This document shows positions 45,067-53,465 of a stretch of DNA of 58,604 nt, piece by piece. The position numbers were made by a program, and so were the translations under genes. How positions within the stretch are numbered: the first letter of the stretch is position 1; each line of letters begins with the position of its first letter. The notes below the pieces were generated by a model. That model made no database searches, was not told the origin of the DNA, and was given only the letters and a program-made list of their open reading frames with translations. Origin of the DNA: Aureococcus anophagefferens (lineage: Eukaryota; Sar; Pelagophyceae; Pelagomonadales; Pelagomonadaceae); contig NW_008705602.1 of the NCBI RefSeq assembly GCF_000186865.1, positions 66,330 to 124,933 on the forward strand, read 5' to 3'.

Positions 45067-47215
45067 ATGCGTAGCTCTTGGGGCATACATACCATGGTTA
45101 TGCATCGAATTGTCTTCGTCGGAATCATCCAATGCGGTATAGCGCTAGCCCCATTCACAGTACGAGCTGCGTCGCTCATTACCCACCGGATTCGATGCGT
45201 CAGTTTCGTCGGGGCTCCTTATGAGCGAGAGCCATTTCACTATTCTTTCGGCGCACCACTCCCCCCGGTCGAAATATCCATCGATGCCAAGAGGGTTGAA
45301 GTTGCCGCTGGCCTAAGGGATGGCGATCGCGAAGCGAGCGTTGTTCAGCAGCTTCGCGGATCTGCTCCATATGTGGATTTACATCGGGATAGTATTATGG
45401 TCGTGCATCTCTGCAGTGAAATCCTGGACAATGATGCCATGTTCCAAGCTATGTGTACATATTTTTACGTGATGAGAGTCCTATGTATGAAGCTACAGTT
45501 GTAGGTTCCAGGAACTCATGGATGACTTAGCAACATTGCACGTGCTTGGGGTCAAATTGGTGTTACTTGTCTCTGTCCGGCTCCAGGTGGATCTCCGATT
45601 GCGTTTGGGTTTAAAGAAAAAGGGCAAAAGAGTCAGGGGATTGAGGGTCACTGGAGCTGTCGAGCTCGCGGCGGCCTTGATTGCGTTGCATAGGAGTGTG
45701 TTGCTCACGAGCTGCCTGTCTTTGTTGTACTTTGCAATGTTGGGATGTTCATGCAGTAGGTACAAGTGGAATGTGGAATCGCACGATCGCGGGTCGAAGC
45801 TGCCCTTTCCCGCGCCCTACGGAGCGGCGGGGCCTCGCATGGTCGATCGACTATTGGAGTCGACGTTATTAGCGGAAACGGCTTCGTGAGCGGGCGACCA
45901 GTCGGGGTCGTCGATGGAGTTGATACAGGGTTCACTGGGGCGGTTCTCCCCGCGTCCAGCCTTTAGTAGAGTGCACTTTATCCCTCGGTGATGGCCCTCA
46001 CGAAGGCGCGTCTCGTGGATGCGGCAAAGATATCGAAACATCTTGATGCTGGGGAAATCGTCCTCTTGTCTGCTCTCGCCTACTCGCCTTCTGGTGAAAC
46101 CTTTAATGTACGGACAGAAGAGATCGCTGCGCGTATGACCACCGAGCGTGATCGAATATATCTCCCCCGTAAATGACTGACGCCCCCCTATAATGACTGA
46201 CGCAGAGAGATTCACACTGGAAATCGGCATGAAGTGATTAATCTTCCTCAGGTGCAGCACCTGCACTGCTTGCCTCCAAACTTATATTCGTCCGTGACCA
46301 TTGTTGTTTCGCTAGGCTCAACTTCGCCTATGTTTTTTACAAGGATAGTCTTGAGAGATATACCTAAGGAATCACATTGAGTTGATTTAAGTTTATATTC
46401 AGGTCACCGCTGGCCATGAGCTTGCCTGGAAGGACACGGATGCTACCCTCATATCTTCCGGGCGACGCGTGGCGAGTCTCCGCCTTGATGACGCACGCAA
46501 GCTGCTCGAGCGCCGACAGGAGCTCGATGACGATGGTCCCGCTGCACAGATCCTTGACCTTGCTGATTTCTCTGTCACCGCGCTTGAGCAAGGTGTCACG
46601 CGTGCTCATCTCGTCGCGCCGATAGAAGGTGCATTACTGCGAGAGCTTTACACTCGAGATGGCGCTGGCACTCTCATCTCGAGAGACATCTATGAAGGTA
46701 TTAGAGGCGCGATGCCAAGTGACATTGGCTCACTGCTTGGCCTAATTACACCTCTTGAGGATGATGGCACTCTAGTTGCTCGTTCACGACCCAAACTTGT
46801 CGAAGAGGTTAATCTTGGCTGCTACTATGTTCTTGCAAGAGATGATCTACCTATTGCGTGTGCTTCGCTCAAGCGACTTGATGCAGGAGGTTCGGTTGCA
46901 GAACTTGGTTGTCTAGTTGTGGCATCTAAGTATCGCAGGCAATCAAAGGGTGATGCTCTACTTTCGTACCTCGAGCGCGTCGCTATTGCTTCAGGTGTGA
47001 AACAGCTATTTGCCCTCTCAACCAAGACAATGCAGTGGTTCGTTGAGCGAGGATTTGATGAGGTGACTCTCGACTTGTTGCCCCAAGAACGGCGGGATAT
47101 ATATGACAACTCCAGGAGGCCAAAGGTATACCGGAAAGTCCTCAAGGCAGATCGTGATGTAGACGTCGAAGACGCGTTCTGGACCCGAAGGCATGCTGGG
47201 AATGATTTCGAATGA
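45067..47215 (+). CDS. NAGS: N-acetylglutamate synthase (amino-acid kinase + GNAT domains), multi-exon
   Basis: Catalyses acetyl-CoA + glutamate to N-acetylglutamate, the first step of arginine synthesis. It aligns along its whole length with bacterial ArgA: APYVDLHRDSIMVVHLCSE; DDLATLHVLGVKLVLLVSV; NGFVSGRPVGVVDGVD; EIVLLSALAYSPSGETFNV; then the intronless C-terminal exon from 46403 with GVTRAHLVAP, LRELYTRDGAGTLIS, VAELGCLVVASKYRRQSKG, LFALSTKTMQWFVERGFDEV and DLLPQERRDIYDNSRR. The last motifs are the ArgA-type GNAT domain, including the acetyl-CoA loop (RRQSKGDALL). A 52-base intron at 45453-45504 reads in frame; further exons lie near 45766-45950, 45990-46140 and 46250-46350. The first 45 residues form a hydrophobic segment (HRIVFVGIIQCGIALAPF) followed by Arg-rich sequence, consistent with a signal plus transit peptide for a secondary plastid; this is inference. 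The first ATG is at 45067; 45097 is also possible. Confidence 0.9.
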
Positions 47216-47643
47216 GCGGCTACTTCCAGGTATTGATATTCATGGGTCACCAGATGTTGGTATTTTGTCCTTGCTGAAGCGGCATCTCATCTGAAGCGTC
47301 ACTGAGCTAAGTAAAACAAGAGTGAAAGAGGCTGCTAGGTCCGAAATGGGCAGGTCTTTATCTCTTATCAGCGCCTCCCGGGACCGTCACTAGACAGCTG
47401 GTGGCTAAGAAGAGAAGCTGTTCTTTCCTCCGGCTGAAAGAAAAGCCATACTTAGCTTCTTGGTCCTTTTCGGTCTTCTGCCTGTTCGCCCGCGCCTGTT
47501 CCGTGGCGCCACGGTCAGCACCGATTCTCAGGCTTGGTGTTGCGCAGCCAAGGATTCAAGAGCATCAACCGCAGCACCTGCCGATTCCAGTTGCGCTCTG
47601 CTGCTAGCTTCAAGCAGCCGCCTGATGTCGAGGCGTGGCTCTC

Positions 47644-47746
47644 CCCCCACTAAACCGGAAAGTCGCTCCAGGGACGCCTCCCAAAACCAGGCGCCAGCGG
47701 AGGCGGAGCGGAGCCCGGAGAGCACCCGGGCTCAGTGACCCCCCCT
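47644..47746 (+). repeat. GC-rich repeat block matching 53193-53294
   Basis: About 100 bases from ccccactaaacc through aaaaccaggcgccagcggag and gcccggagagc to ctcagtgaccccccct are nearly identical at 53193-53294, with about five differences. This is the best-conserved long repeat pair after the 170-base direct repeats. Confidence 0.95.
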
Positions 47747-47748
47747 AG

Positions 47749-47925
47749 TTAGATGCGGGAAAATATGCCATATTGGGCGGAGGTGCGGGGGCTGGGCCAG
47801 GGAGGCCTCTGCCGCGCCTCCCTCACGCGCCCGAAAGCTCCCCTCGCGCGGAACCAGACGCGATAACGAAGGGCTCGAAGTTGAAGTTCAATGTGACTTG
47901 GGTGAGGGCAAAAGAAGGGGGGTGA
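47749..47925 (+). repeat. Internally duplicated segment, unit 1
   Basis: gttagatgcgggaaaatatg and the following gggcggaggtgcggggg recur at 48056-48127. The later part (gttcaatgtgacttg, gagggcaaaag) recurs at 48154-48196. The two units are about 300 bases apart and diverged. Confidence 0.8.
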
Positions 47926-48055
47926 CACCGGCCTCAAACTCGGCCCAGCAGGCGCAGGAGCGTCGCCAAATCGGTGCACGGACTGATATCGCCCTTCACA
48001 TGACGGTTGCAACTGTCCGTCTCGTTTTACACGGGGGGGAGGGCTATGGAGCGCA

Positions 48056-48196
48056 GTTAGATGCAGAAAAATACGCCATAATGGGCGGAGGTGTGGGGAC
48101 TGGGCCAGGGAATCCTCTGCGAAGCGATTGCCGAGCGAGGCGCCGAGCGGCTCGTTGATGTTCAACGTGACTTTTGAGGGCAAAAGTGACGGTTGC
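48056..48196 (+). repeat. Internally duplicated segment, unit 2
   Basis: Second, diverged and shortened copy of 47749-47925. A single ambiguous base (N) lies at 48200, just after it. Confidence 0.8.
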
Positions 48197-48288
48197 GCAN
48201 AAGCCAGGCGCGAGGCGATGTCGTCCCGTGCGTGCCCGGACGTGTTGTTAGACTTGATGTACGATGTCACACATCGTCCGTGTTGTTT

Positions 48289-48412
48289 NNNNNNNNNNNN
48301 NNNNNNNNNNNNNNNNNNNNNNNNNNNNNNNNNNNNNNNNNNNNNNNNNNNNNNNNNNNNNNNNNNNNNNNNNNNNNNNNNNNNNNNNNNNNNNNNNNNN
48401 NNNNNNNNNNNN
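48289..48412. other. Assembly gap (124 N)
   Basis: Unknown bases. Open frames drawn across this stretch are artefacts of reading through N. Confidence 0.95.
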
Positions 48413-48712
48413 GCGATCGCGCGCAACTCACGTCGCCCGACGGCGCAGACCCGCCGCGCCCGGGTCCGCATGGGTTTGGTACACCCTACGAACCAATCTT
48501 CTGGCCGAGACGCGCGCGCTGACGCGCGAAAACCGTGTTTCGATTCGTTTCGAAAGCCCCCAGGGGGGTCCCACGCGCGGCGCGCGGCACCAGCGGCGAG
48601 TTATCGTACGTAGAATATTTCCCACCTGAGGAATACCCCAATTGAAACGTCGGTCCAGACCGCGTCGATTTTGGTTTCGATTACGGAGTGCTGAGTTTTT
48701 TACTACCCCCGA

Positions 48713-48825
48713 CGCGAGCTAAGTTGCTCGCGTTCGACCGATGGTCTTCCCAAGCGATTCGCAGCCGGACCTGAGGCGCGCCGGCGGCAAGGTCCACAGA
48801 CCGAGCACTGCGCCAAGCCTGAGTC
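48713..48825 (+). repeat. GC-rich dispersed repeat, copy matching 10797-10905
   Basis: Shares ttcgaccgatggtcttccc-type and ggcaaggtccacagaccgag cores with 10797-10905. It has a short insertion (cgccgg) before the second core. Confidence 0.85.
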
Positions 48826-49151
48826 CTAAAACCGTGTTCAATATGGGTGCCCGAGTCGGACACCGAGGTCGCGCGACAACAAAAAGATGTCACGGCCGAG
48901 CGTCAACAACCGGGCAATTCTAGTTCAACTTACGACCCTTCAAGTACTAGGGGCCGTGCTATCCCCCCCCCCCCCGCCGAAGTGCCAGAGCTTTGTTTCA
49001 TTATACCTTGCGCTTGCGGCGCCAAGGGAGCATAACGCACGCACAACAAGCGCAGATGACTAGTTGAGAACGCGTGGCGCCGGCACATTGCAATGGCGGC
49101 GCGCGAATCGGGACAGCGCCTGCAACTTCTCCAAGTTACGTACAGACAACT

Positions 49152-50246
49152 TCAGCATGGATTCAGGATTTCAAAAAAGTAACGGACTTCGGATTCACCG
49201 TCATCTGGCAGGTCGGTGCAGTGTACGGCATTCTTGACACCATCGATGCCAAACTTTGCGCGGATAGTTTGCGGACGAATCTCTTTAGCAAAATTGACAT
49301 CCCATGGGCCGCAAGACTCCCTAAAATGCTGTACGGCCGTGCCGGAGGTTCGCAACTCCAAAGCACAACAGGGACCCGAACTCAGCTGTTTCACTGATGC
49401 CTCAAACTCAGGAATGACGCCTTCGTAGATTTCGAGGAATTCAGCTGCAGCTGGGATGTCAAGTTTGAACAGTGCCATAGCGGAAATTTCATATGCCTGC
49501 AGTGCTTCAATATGTGACAAGATCGCCCCTAGCTGCTTGCCCATCACAGCGTGGGGCCGCACGACGCAGCAAGTACAGTTACTACCAAAGCGAGCTGTGG
49601 GCCAGAAAGCTAGAGGCGAAACACCGCCAAACACCATCTCCTCTAGTGCCGCAGCTGCGGCGGCGTCTAAGGCGGGAAGCGCCAGACTAGCGATGCCACT
49701 ACCACCCAAGGACTCGGAGATTGCCCGGCAAGCCTGAGTCAGTGCTTCTACAGCATCCGTGCCAGCCACACTCGCGATGACACATTTGTTCGAGCTAAGT
49801 TGGCTACCTTCATTCGGCCTCTTGTGTAGTCGCTGTAGGCATTTATCTGCTTCTGGTTTGTTAAGGGCTACCATCTTCAGCTTCTTTATCGTCAGGCCCG
49901 CATCCTCCAGCATTGAGATTGCAGCGCCCAGCTTCCTGCAGGCAATGCACTCCGGTGTCAGAAGCACTGTCGACACGATTTGAGACTTGCTAAGAGCCAT
50001 GGCCGTGGCTCGATCGGCATATCGCACAATCTTTAACGCCCGCGAGTGCAACACAATCTCGTTCCCGACATGTAAATCGTTCAACCGAATCGAACTCGGA
50101 AGTGGAGATTTTTTTAGGAATGTGCGACGCGAGTTCGCGTCGTACATTTCAACTTGAAGTTCCTCAGCGTAGACGCGCATGACGAACTCCCGCGTCAACA
50201 TCGGCTGGGCATCGTACCACTCGACGCTAAGGCCATAAACCGCCAT
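49152..50246 (-). CDS. NME7: NME7-like protein (DM10 + two nucleoside-diphosphate-kinase domains)
   Basis: Intronless. The start is placed at the Met 50246 (MAVYGLSVEWYDAQPMLTRE), which aligns with the EWYDPNA-type start of NME7; an upstream in-frame Met at 50306 is possible. Order: DM10 domain (EWYD, EMYDANSRRTFLKKS, RLNDLHVGNEIVLHSRALKI); a first NDK domain, strongly degenerate (TVLLTPECIACRKLG, no catalytic-His motif); and a second NDK domain (NCTCCVVRPHAVMGKQLGAI, YEISAMALFKLDIPAAAEF, SGPCCALEL, ESCGPWDVNFAKEIRPQTIR, KNAVHCTDLPDDGESEVRYF). The second domain retains the His of NAVHCTD. NME7 is a ciliary protein, associated with gamma-tubulin and with the lumen of axonemal microtubules. The name is assigned by close motif-by-motif match to the animal protein. 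Confidence 0.92.
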   Translation of the reverse strand: MAVYGLSVEWYDAQPMLTREFVMRVYAEELQVEMYDANSRRTFLKKSPLPSSIRLNDLHVGNEIVLHSRALKIVRYADRATAMALSKSQIVSTVLLTPECIACRKLGAAISMLEDAGLTIKKLKMVALNKPEADKCLQRLHKRPNEGSQLSSNKCVIASVAGTDAVEALTQACRAISESLGGSGIASLALPALDAAAAAALEEMVFGGVSPLAFWPTARFGSNCTCCVVRPHAVMGKQLGAILSHIEALQAYEISAMALFKLDIPAAAEFLEIYEGVIPEFEASVKQLSSGPCCALELRTSGTAVQHFRESCGPWDVNFAKEIRPQTIRAKFGIDGVKNAVHCTDLPDDGESEVRYFFEILNPC

Positions 50247-50486
50247 GACAAAGGCTGTCGTTGTGAGACGATTGTTCAAAGATATAATTGCATTTACGCT
50301 GTACATATGTAAAATTGGCTAGTCTAAGAAAATGGGTACTTGGAGTTAGTAAGAAAACTAACCCCGCCGACTAACTACCACCGATGCAGCCACACACACC
50401 GACGTACCAGGAAAGTAACAAGAAGAGCAAGAACCGGAAGACACAAAGATGCAATATCCAAGAGGAGCCAATAATGTAAAGGGAAT

Positions 50487-50655
50487 TAAATAAAACTGCT
50501 GGTTTTGGTGGTCCTCTCCCAGCTCGCCGCTTCCCCGGGGTCCGGGGTGGCGCGGCTTATATTTTTGGCCCGCCCACCACCCTCCTTCGGCACAAATGAA
50601 GCACCCGCCCTACCCTGCCCTCCTCCATCCCCGCTGAGGTGGCTGCGCCATCCAA
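50487..50655 (+). repeat. 170-base direct repeat, left copy
   Basis: Starts taaataaaactgctggt and ends gaggtggctgcgccatcca; only a few bases differ from 51014-51183. The spacing start-to-start is 527 bases. It could be the terminal repeat of a small element or a local duplication. Confidence 0.95.
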
Positions 50656-51013
50656 CGTACCGCCGCCCGCAGTGGGCACGCATACCCATCTCTGCGGCAT
50701 CATTACTTGCCGTGGTTGATACGTCGTGTGGCAAGCTCCTGAGACTTCGCGTCGCGCAGCGCGCAGCTTCAGAAAGTTTGTCAGTGACCTTGTGATTTCA
50801 AGCTTGCATTCCTTTGATCATGCAAGGCACATGTCTGAGAATGTGTCCATTTTTCTTAATAGTCTCCAGTTCAGGGCATTGTTTTTAAACCACATGGCCC
50901 ACGCAGGGGTGTTCAAGATACGAAAGGCCAAGTGGGCGGAAATTGCATTTACGGCAGTACAATATGTTTCCGGTAACGAGTTAGTGAGTTTAGACCACCT
51001 ATCATCATCCAGC

Positions 51014-51183
51014 TAAATAAAACTGCTGGTTGTGGTGGTCCTCTCCCAGCTCGCCGCTTCCCCGGGGTCCGGGGTGGCGCGGCTTATATTTTTTGGCCCG
51101 CCCACCACCCTCCTTCGGCACAAATGAAGCACCCGCCCTGCCCTACCCTCCTCCATCCCCGCTGAGGTGGCTGCGCCATCCAA
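51014..51183 (+). repeat. 170-base direct repeat, right copy
   Basis: Right partner of 50487-50655. Its left part and the 75 bases before it also match 20898-21042. That shows the copy at 21 kb shares the sequence that precedes the right-hand copy, not the left-hand one. Confidence 0.95.
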
Positions 51184-51270
51184 GCGCGGTCCGTCGGCCT
51201 TCATTCTGGCATATTTAATTGAAACTGAGCTCAACCTCCCCTCGAGGGAGGATCTTACTTGCTTCCTTTA

Positions 51271-51306
51271 GCTCAGGCTAGTGGGAGATACGAAAGGCCA
51301 AGTGGA
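51271..51306 (+). repeat. Short dispersed repeat
   Basis: gctagtgggagatacgaaag and the next 15 bases occur inverted at 40572-40606. The gatacgaaaggccaagtgg core also occurs at 50919-50937. Confidence 0.75.
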
Positions 51307-51546
51307 CGGAAATCAAATTTTTGTTGAATTTCAAGTTGAAGAAACGAACAATTTTCTACCCGGCAGGGGCCCCAAAACACGCTTATATTTGGGTTTCGCA
51401 GTCCCGGTATTCAAGAAGCATCAAAGCCGGGTGATTCTCGTCTTTCGACTCGCAATTTTGTCGACTTTCAGGAAATTGGACCATTTTGCACGCGCGCGCG
51501 CGCGCGCGTTCGTTACGTATAGAGTAAGTAATCCCGGCACATCGAA

Positions 51547-51960
51547 TTAATCAAAGGCCCGGACAGAAGATTTCACATGGCGTGGGGGGGTGACTTCAGG
51601 TCGCATCGCTACCCTGGGCCCCCGCGGCCTCGCGCAAGGCTCCCGCGCGCCCGCGCGGCGCCGGTCCGCGCGCCGAGGCGCTGGCCGGCGTCGCCGGCGC
51701 CGCTCGAAGAGCGGCCCGTGGCGCAGGTGAGCCTCTGCGCGCTGGGCCACACGCTGCCGCAGCGGCGGCGCGAGAGGATCCGCGTCCTCGAGCCGCGGTA
51801 CCGTCGCGACGTCGGCGCAGGCGCCGGCGACGAGGGGGACGACGTCGGCGTCGGGCGCCGCGGCGCGGAGACCCGCGTAGAGCGCGCGCCACGCGGCCCG
51901 CGTCCCGTTCGCCGCCCGGAGCGCGCGCGCGAGGCCGCGGCCGCGGCGGCCGCTCCGGCG
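51547..51960 (-). CDS. Possible GC-rich exon or gene relic
   Basis: The minus strand is open for about 135 codons and reads like a protein rather than random GC sequence: GTRAAWRALYAGLRAAAPDA, DVVPLVAGACADVATVP, then LAPPLRQRVAQRAEAHLRHG. It ends in an Arg-rich tail. GC content is far above the neighbouring genes. No family is recognised and no start or splice site is assigned. It may be a relic of a gene from a GC-rich genome or simply low-complexity sequence. Confidence 0.25.
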   Translation of the reverse strand, partial: RRSGRRGRGLARALRAANGTRAAWRALYAGLRAAAPDADVVPLVAGACADVATVPRLEDADPLAPPLRQRVAQRAEAHLRHGPLFERRRRRRPAPRRADRRRAGAREPCARPRGPRVAMRPEVTPPRHVKSSVRAFD

Positions 51961-52385
51961 CCGAGCCGATGTCGCGGACCCCTGATGGCGATCGCGCCGC
52001 CTCGACCCGTTTCAGCGCCGCGCTGCAGTCGTCCGAGGTCCGACAGGGCCTCCCAAGCGTCGCGCGCGGCCCGAGGCGGCCCGCGGCCGGTGCACAGCGC
52101 GATGGCGGCACCCGCCGCGAATCACGTTGGAAAGCGTCGCGCGCGGGCCCCGAGACGGTTCGCGCTGCAAAAAGAAGTGCGGAGCCGCGGGTCAGGAGGT
52201 GTGGCTCGGGCTCGGAACCGCCGAGGGCCTTCGCGGGCGCGCGGAGGGGCTCCGCCGAGGCCTCGCGCTGAGGCTCGCACCGGTTCTCGCTGCGCTCGGC
52301 TTTTGCCCCAGCGGGCCTGAAAGGGTATAGTGAATAAGGGGCCCCACCGGACCCGCGCGCCCGGGCGTCCCGGTTTGCGTCCCGG

Positions 52386-52472
52386 CGCGTCTTCTATGAA
52401 TAGGGGGCGACACTGAAAGCCCGGGATTTTGCCGTCGACGAGCCGAGCTCCGAGACTGCGCCTATCCCGAGG
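52386..52472 (+). repeat. Repeat block matching 36717-36806
   Basis: Shares agcccgggattttgccgtcg-type and gcgcctatcccgagg cores with 36717-36806. It is followed by the protein-like block at 52560-52880, as in the other copy. Confidence 0.8.
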
Positions 52473-52559
52473 AGCCCGCGTAGGAATTCGAAGACGACTT
52501 TCGGTTCGTCCGGATCCGTCCGAATTGAGCGAAGTTATGGTACTAGAAGAGCCCGTTCT

Positions 52560-52880
52560 TTTCCGCGGAACGCGCGTCGGGGACGCGCGGACGTTTTGAG
52601 AATGTTCCTGTGCTGCGGGTCCACGAGGATGGCCTCCAGGAACTTGGCGTAGTGGGGGCGGTTCACGTAGACGGCGATCGACGCCTCGAACTCGAGGTCC
52701 TGGCGCCCGCCGGAGACGCCGCGGCGGGACTCGCCGACGTAGAAGGCCTTGGAGTAGTTCGCCTCGAGCCACGTGTGGTAGCCCTTGGTGCCCTTGCCCT
52801 TCTCCGTGGACCTTCTGAGACCACGCGAATCTGTCGAGACGTCGACGCGGCGAATAGCAGCACGCTGGTGACCTGTTTTG
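52560..52880 (-). pseudogene. Protein-like fragment, family unrecognised, second copy at 37049-37203
   Basis: Open on the minus strand from about 52880: GHQRAAIRRVDVSTDSRGL, then KGYHTWLEANYSKAFYVGES, then LEFEASIAVYVNRPHYAKFL and EAILVDPQHRN. After that the frame becomes basic and unlike protein, probably past an exon end. The residue pattern (aromatic, charged and hydrophobic residues spread evenly) is that of a folded protein. It is listed as a fragment because no start, no splice partners and no complete domain can be seen. Confidence 0.4.
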
Positions 52881-53192
52881 GATCAGGACCCAGCAAAGTC
52901 TCTCTCTTGCAGAGCGAGCTTTAGGCGCCGACGAGCAGCGCTGCCGTTGCTGCGGCCACTCGGGCCGGCGCAAGGCGCGGGGAATCGAATCCAAACGCCC
53001 GCAGGCGCACAGCCGGGCCGACGGGCGGCGACACGGGGCAGCCCAGCTCTCGCAAAACGCTCCCTGGTCCGTCAAGTGCAGGGCACTGACCCATTCCGGT
53101 CGGGGCGATTTATCTGGGCGATTTAGTGGGGAGCCCAAACCGGCGCATTCGCCGTACGGCGCCGCAGGACGCAGTTCCCCCAATTTTCGCGT

Positions 53193-53294
53193 CCCCACTA
53201 AACCGGGAAGTCGCTCCAGGGACGCCTCCTAAAACCAGGCGCCAGCGGAGGCGGAGCGGAGCCCGGAGAGCGCCCGGGCTCAGTGACCCCCCCT
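53193..53294 (+). repeat. GC-rich repeat block matching 47644-47746
   Basis: Right-hand partner of the 47644-47746 copy. Downstream of the common block the two loci differ completely, so the repeat edge is near 53294. Confidence 0.95.
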
Positions 53295-53465
53295 ATAGTG
53301 AAGTAGCGGGACTTAGTTTGTTAACACCCGGGACGAGGAGGGGGGTCGGCGAGCGTAGGGTTGGGTATGAGTGGCGCACCTTTCCAGTTCTGGGCTTGGC
53401 TGGGGCTTCGGCTAGGACCCGGCTTAAGGAGTCAGTTCTGTGAGATACAAGATCATGAAAGGTCC

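Larger units (their letters stand above)
47216..49151. other. Repeat-filled convergent intergenic region with gap
   Basis: No gene is supported. It contains a repeat block shared with 53193-53294 (47644-47746), an internal duplication (47749-47925 with 48056-48196), an N run at 48289-48412, a GC-rich block after the gap, and the copy of the 10797-type repeat at 48713-48825. A poly-C run lies near 48963. Confidence 0.7.
50247..53465. other. Long repeat-rich intergenic region
   Basis: About 3.2 kb with no confident gene. It contains the 170-base direct repeats, a (CG)n run near 51491-51509, a very GC-rich block (51577-52330) with a possible exon, mosaic repeats shared with 36.7-37.2 kb, and the copy of the 47644 block. 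Composition swings sharply from AT-balanced to over 70 percent GC by eye. Confidence 0.7.

Noticed and set aside
48128..48629. Open frames across the N run
   Set aside because: They exist only because unknown bases are read through.
51577..52320. 247-codon plus-strand frame
   Set aside because: Arg/Ala/Pro low-complexity product of GC-rich sequence; the minus strand reads more like protein.
52122..53198. 358-codon minus-strand frame
   Set aside because: It overlaps the clean peptide at 52560-52880 in a different frame and is mostly Arg/Pro-rich; considered a shadow.
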